This document shows positions 4,657 through 5,336 of a stretch of DNA of 5,336 nt, in pieces (the first letter of the stretch is position 1; the number at the start of each line of letters is the position of its first letter). This DNA comes from Candidatus Poseidoniales archaeon. GTDB lineage: Archaea > Thermoplasmatota > Poseidoniia > Poseidoniales > Thalassarchaeaceae. The stretch covers positions 1-5,336 of the forward strand of contig JAKUTA010000099.1 in assembly GCA_022447885.1 (NCBI GenBank), in the 5' to 3' direction. The notes under the pieces are model-generated. The model searched no databases and was not told the origin of the DNA. It saw nothing but the letters and a program-made list of their open reading frames with translations. The position numbers and the translations under genes are program-made.

Positions 4657-5336
4657 ATGACATTCCTGGGATTAGGGGTCTCACTCTCGAACGAGGGCCC
4701 CGTTGACGCAACCGTAGCCCTCGCCCGAACGGCCGATGAGTTGGGGTTCGACGAGGTATCGCTCCCCGAGAGCCGCCTCTTCCGCTCAGTCACCACCACA
4801 GCTGCCGCGGTGCTGTCGCGTACCAGTCGCATCACCATCCGTGTCGGGATTGCCAATCCAGTCACCCGCCATCCGCTTCTGCTAGCGCTCGAGGCGGCCA
4901 CACTCGCCGACCTTGGCCCGGGAAGGATCCGGTTCGGGCTCGGAGCGGCTGAGTGGACTATGAAGGACCTGGGTATTGAGCCAACCGGGTGGCGGCCGTA
5001 CACCAATACCGTTGAGACCCTTAAGGCGATGCGTTCCCTCTTGGCCGGACGACCGCTGGGATTCACTCCGACAACCTTCATTGCCTCACCGGAGGTCCGC
5101 CTCGACTGCCCTATCCCCGGAACTGTCCCCATCGACCTTGGCGCGGTGAACGCCCGGATGCTCGAGGCGGCTGGCGCCCATGCTGACGGCGTCCAACTCG
5201 GCGCGATTACAAGCGTTGGTTACACCCGCTGGGCGGCCGGACGCGTCAAACGCGGTGCTGCACTCGCCGGCCGGTACCAAGCTGAGGTTCTTCTATCGTC
5301 CTATGTCCTGACTTCGGTTGATTCGGACCGCCAGGC
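4657..5336 (+). CDS. LLM-class flavin/F420-dependent oxidoreductase, N-terminal two thirds (LLM-E), cut by window edge
   Basis: Open from ATG 4657 to the edge (226 whole codons), with no stop in the window. It begins MTFLGLGVSLSNEGPVD, followed by helix 1 (ALARTADELGFDEV, 21-34), then VGIANPVTRHPLL (63-75), LGPGR and RFGLGAAEW (86-100), KDLGIEPTGWRPYTNTVE (103-120) and LKAMRSLLAGRPL (122-134). These match the luciferase-like barrel and its Mer-like helix. VPIDLGAVNARMLEAAGAHADGV (about 157-179) is the GPR...LA...ADG region in a variant form, with Gly-Ala-Val-Asn in place of Gly-Pro-Arg. Family length implies about 80-110 residues are missing. It is paired divergently with CMD-2, as LLM-B is with CMD-1. 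Family call is sure; cofactor and substrate are unknown. Confidence 0.9.
   Translation, partial: MTFLGLGVSLSNEGPVDATVALARTADELGFDEVSLPESRLFRSVTTTAAAVLSRTSRITIRVGIANPVTRHPLLLALEAATLADLGPGRIRFGLGAAEWTMKDLGIEPTGWRPYTNTVETLKAMRSLLAGRPLGFTPTTFIASPEVRLDCPIPGTVPIDLGAVNARMLEAAGAHADGVQLGAITSVGYTRWAAGRVKRGAALAGRYQAEVLLSSYVLTSVDSDRQ

Noticed and set aside
4650..5132. Minus-strand frame of 160 codons antisense to LLM-E.
   Set aside because: The plus-strand translation is an unmistakable LLM protein; the opposite frame is a GC-driven shadow.

Overview
The window is a dense block of bacterial flavin-enzyme genes. It holds five separate luciferase-like (LLM-class) flavin- or F420-dependent oxidoreductases and two paralogous carboxymuconolactone decarboxylase/AhpD-fold (CMD) proteins. 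The only sizeable gap, in the middle, holds a degenerate proline tRNA and a possible scrap of a tyrosine integrase. Base composition is fairly GC-rich, GC-ending codons dominate, and ribosome binding sites are of the GGAGG type. This suits an actinomycete-like or Chloroflexota-like bacterium. Uncultivated Actinomycetota and SAR202-type Chloroflexota are known for large expansions of LLM paralogs, but the sequence alone does not fix the taxon.

Layout, left to right: LLM-A (minus, partial, runs off the left edge); LLM-B (minus), whose TGA overlaps the LLM-A ATG; CMD-1 (plus), divergent from LLM-B with 14 bp between starts; LLM-C (minus), convergent with CMD-1 and overlapping its 3' end by 13 bp; a gap of about 470 bp with the tRNA-Pro(GGG)-like sequence and a decayed reading frame; LLM-D (plus); CMD-2 (minus), convergent with LLM-D and overlapping it by 4 bp; LLM-E (plus, partial, runs off the right edge), divergent from CMD-2 with 27 bp between starts. 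The two edge genes have no stop codon inside the window but are clearly coding.

The gene order is a mirror image around the central gap: LLM outward, CMD inward, LLM outward on each side. The paired unit is a divergent LLM/CMD couple whose starts almost touch. It occurs twice with clearly related CMD proteins and more distantly related LLM proteins, so it looks like a repeatedly used module rather than a recent duplication. LLM-A, -B, -D and -E share an (N-P/A)-x-x-R-H-P motif. LLM-C is a shorter, different subtype.

Both CMD proteins keep the AhpD-like fold signature but have lost the first cysteine and the histidines of the usual CxxC...H site. They are therefore unlikely to be ordinary AhpD peroxidases and may have a changed role beside the LLM enzymes. 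No substrate can be assigned. A plausible inference is a catabolic or detoxifying set in which several related flavin or F420 oxidoreductases attack related organic molecules. The tRNA remnant suggests that a mobile element may once have used this site.
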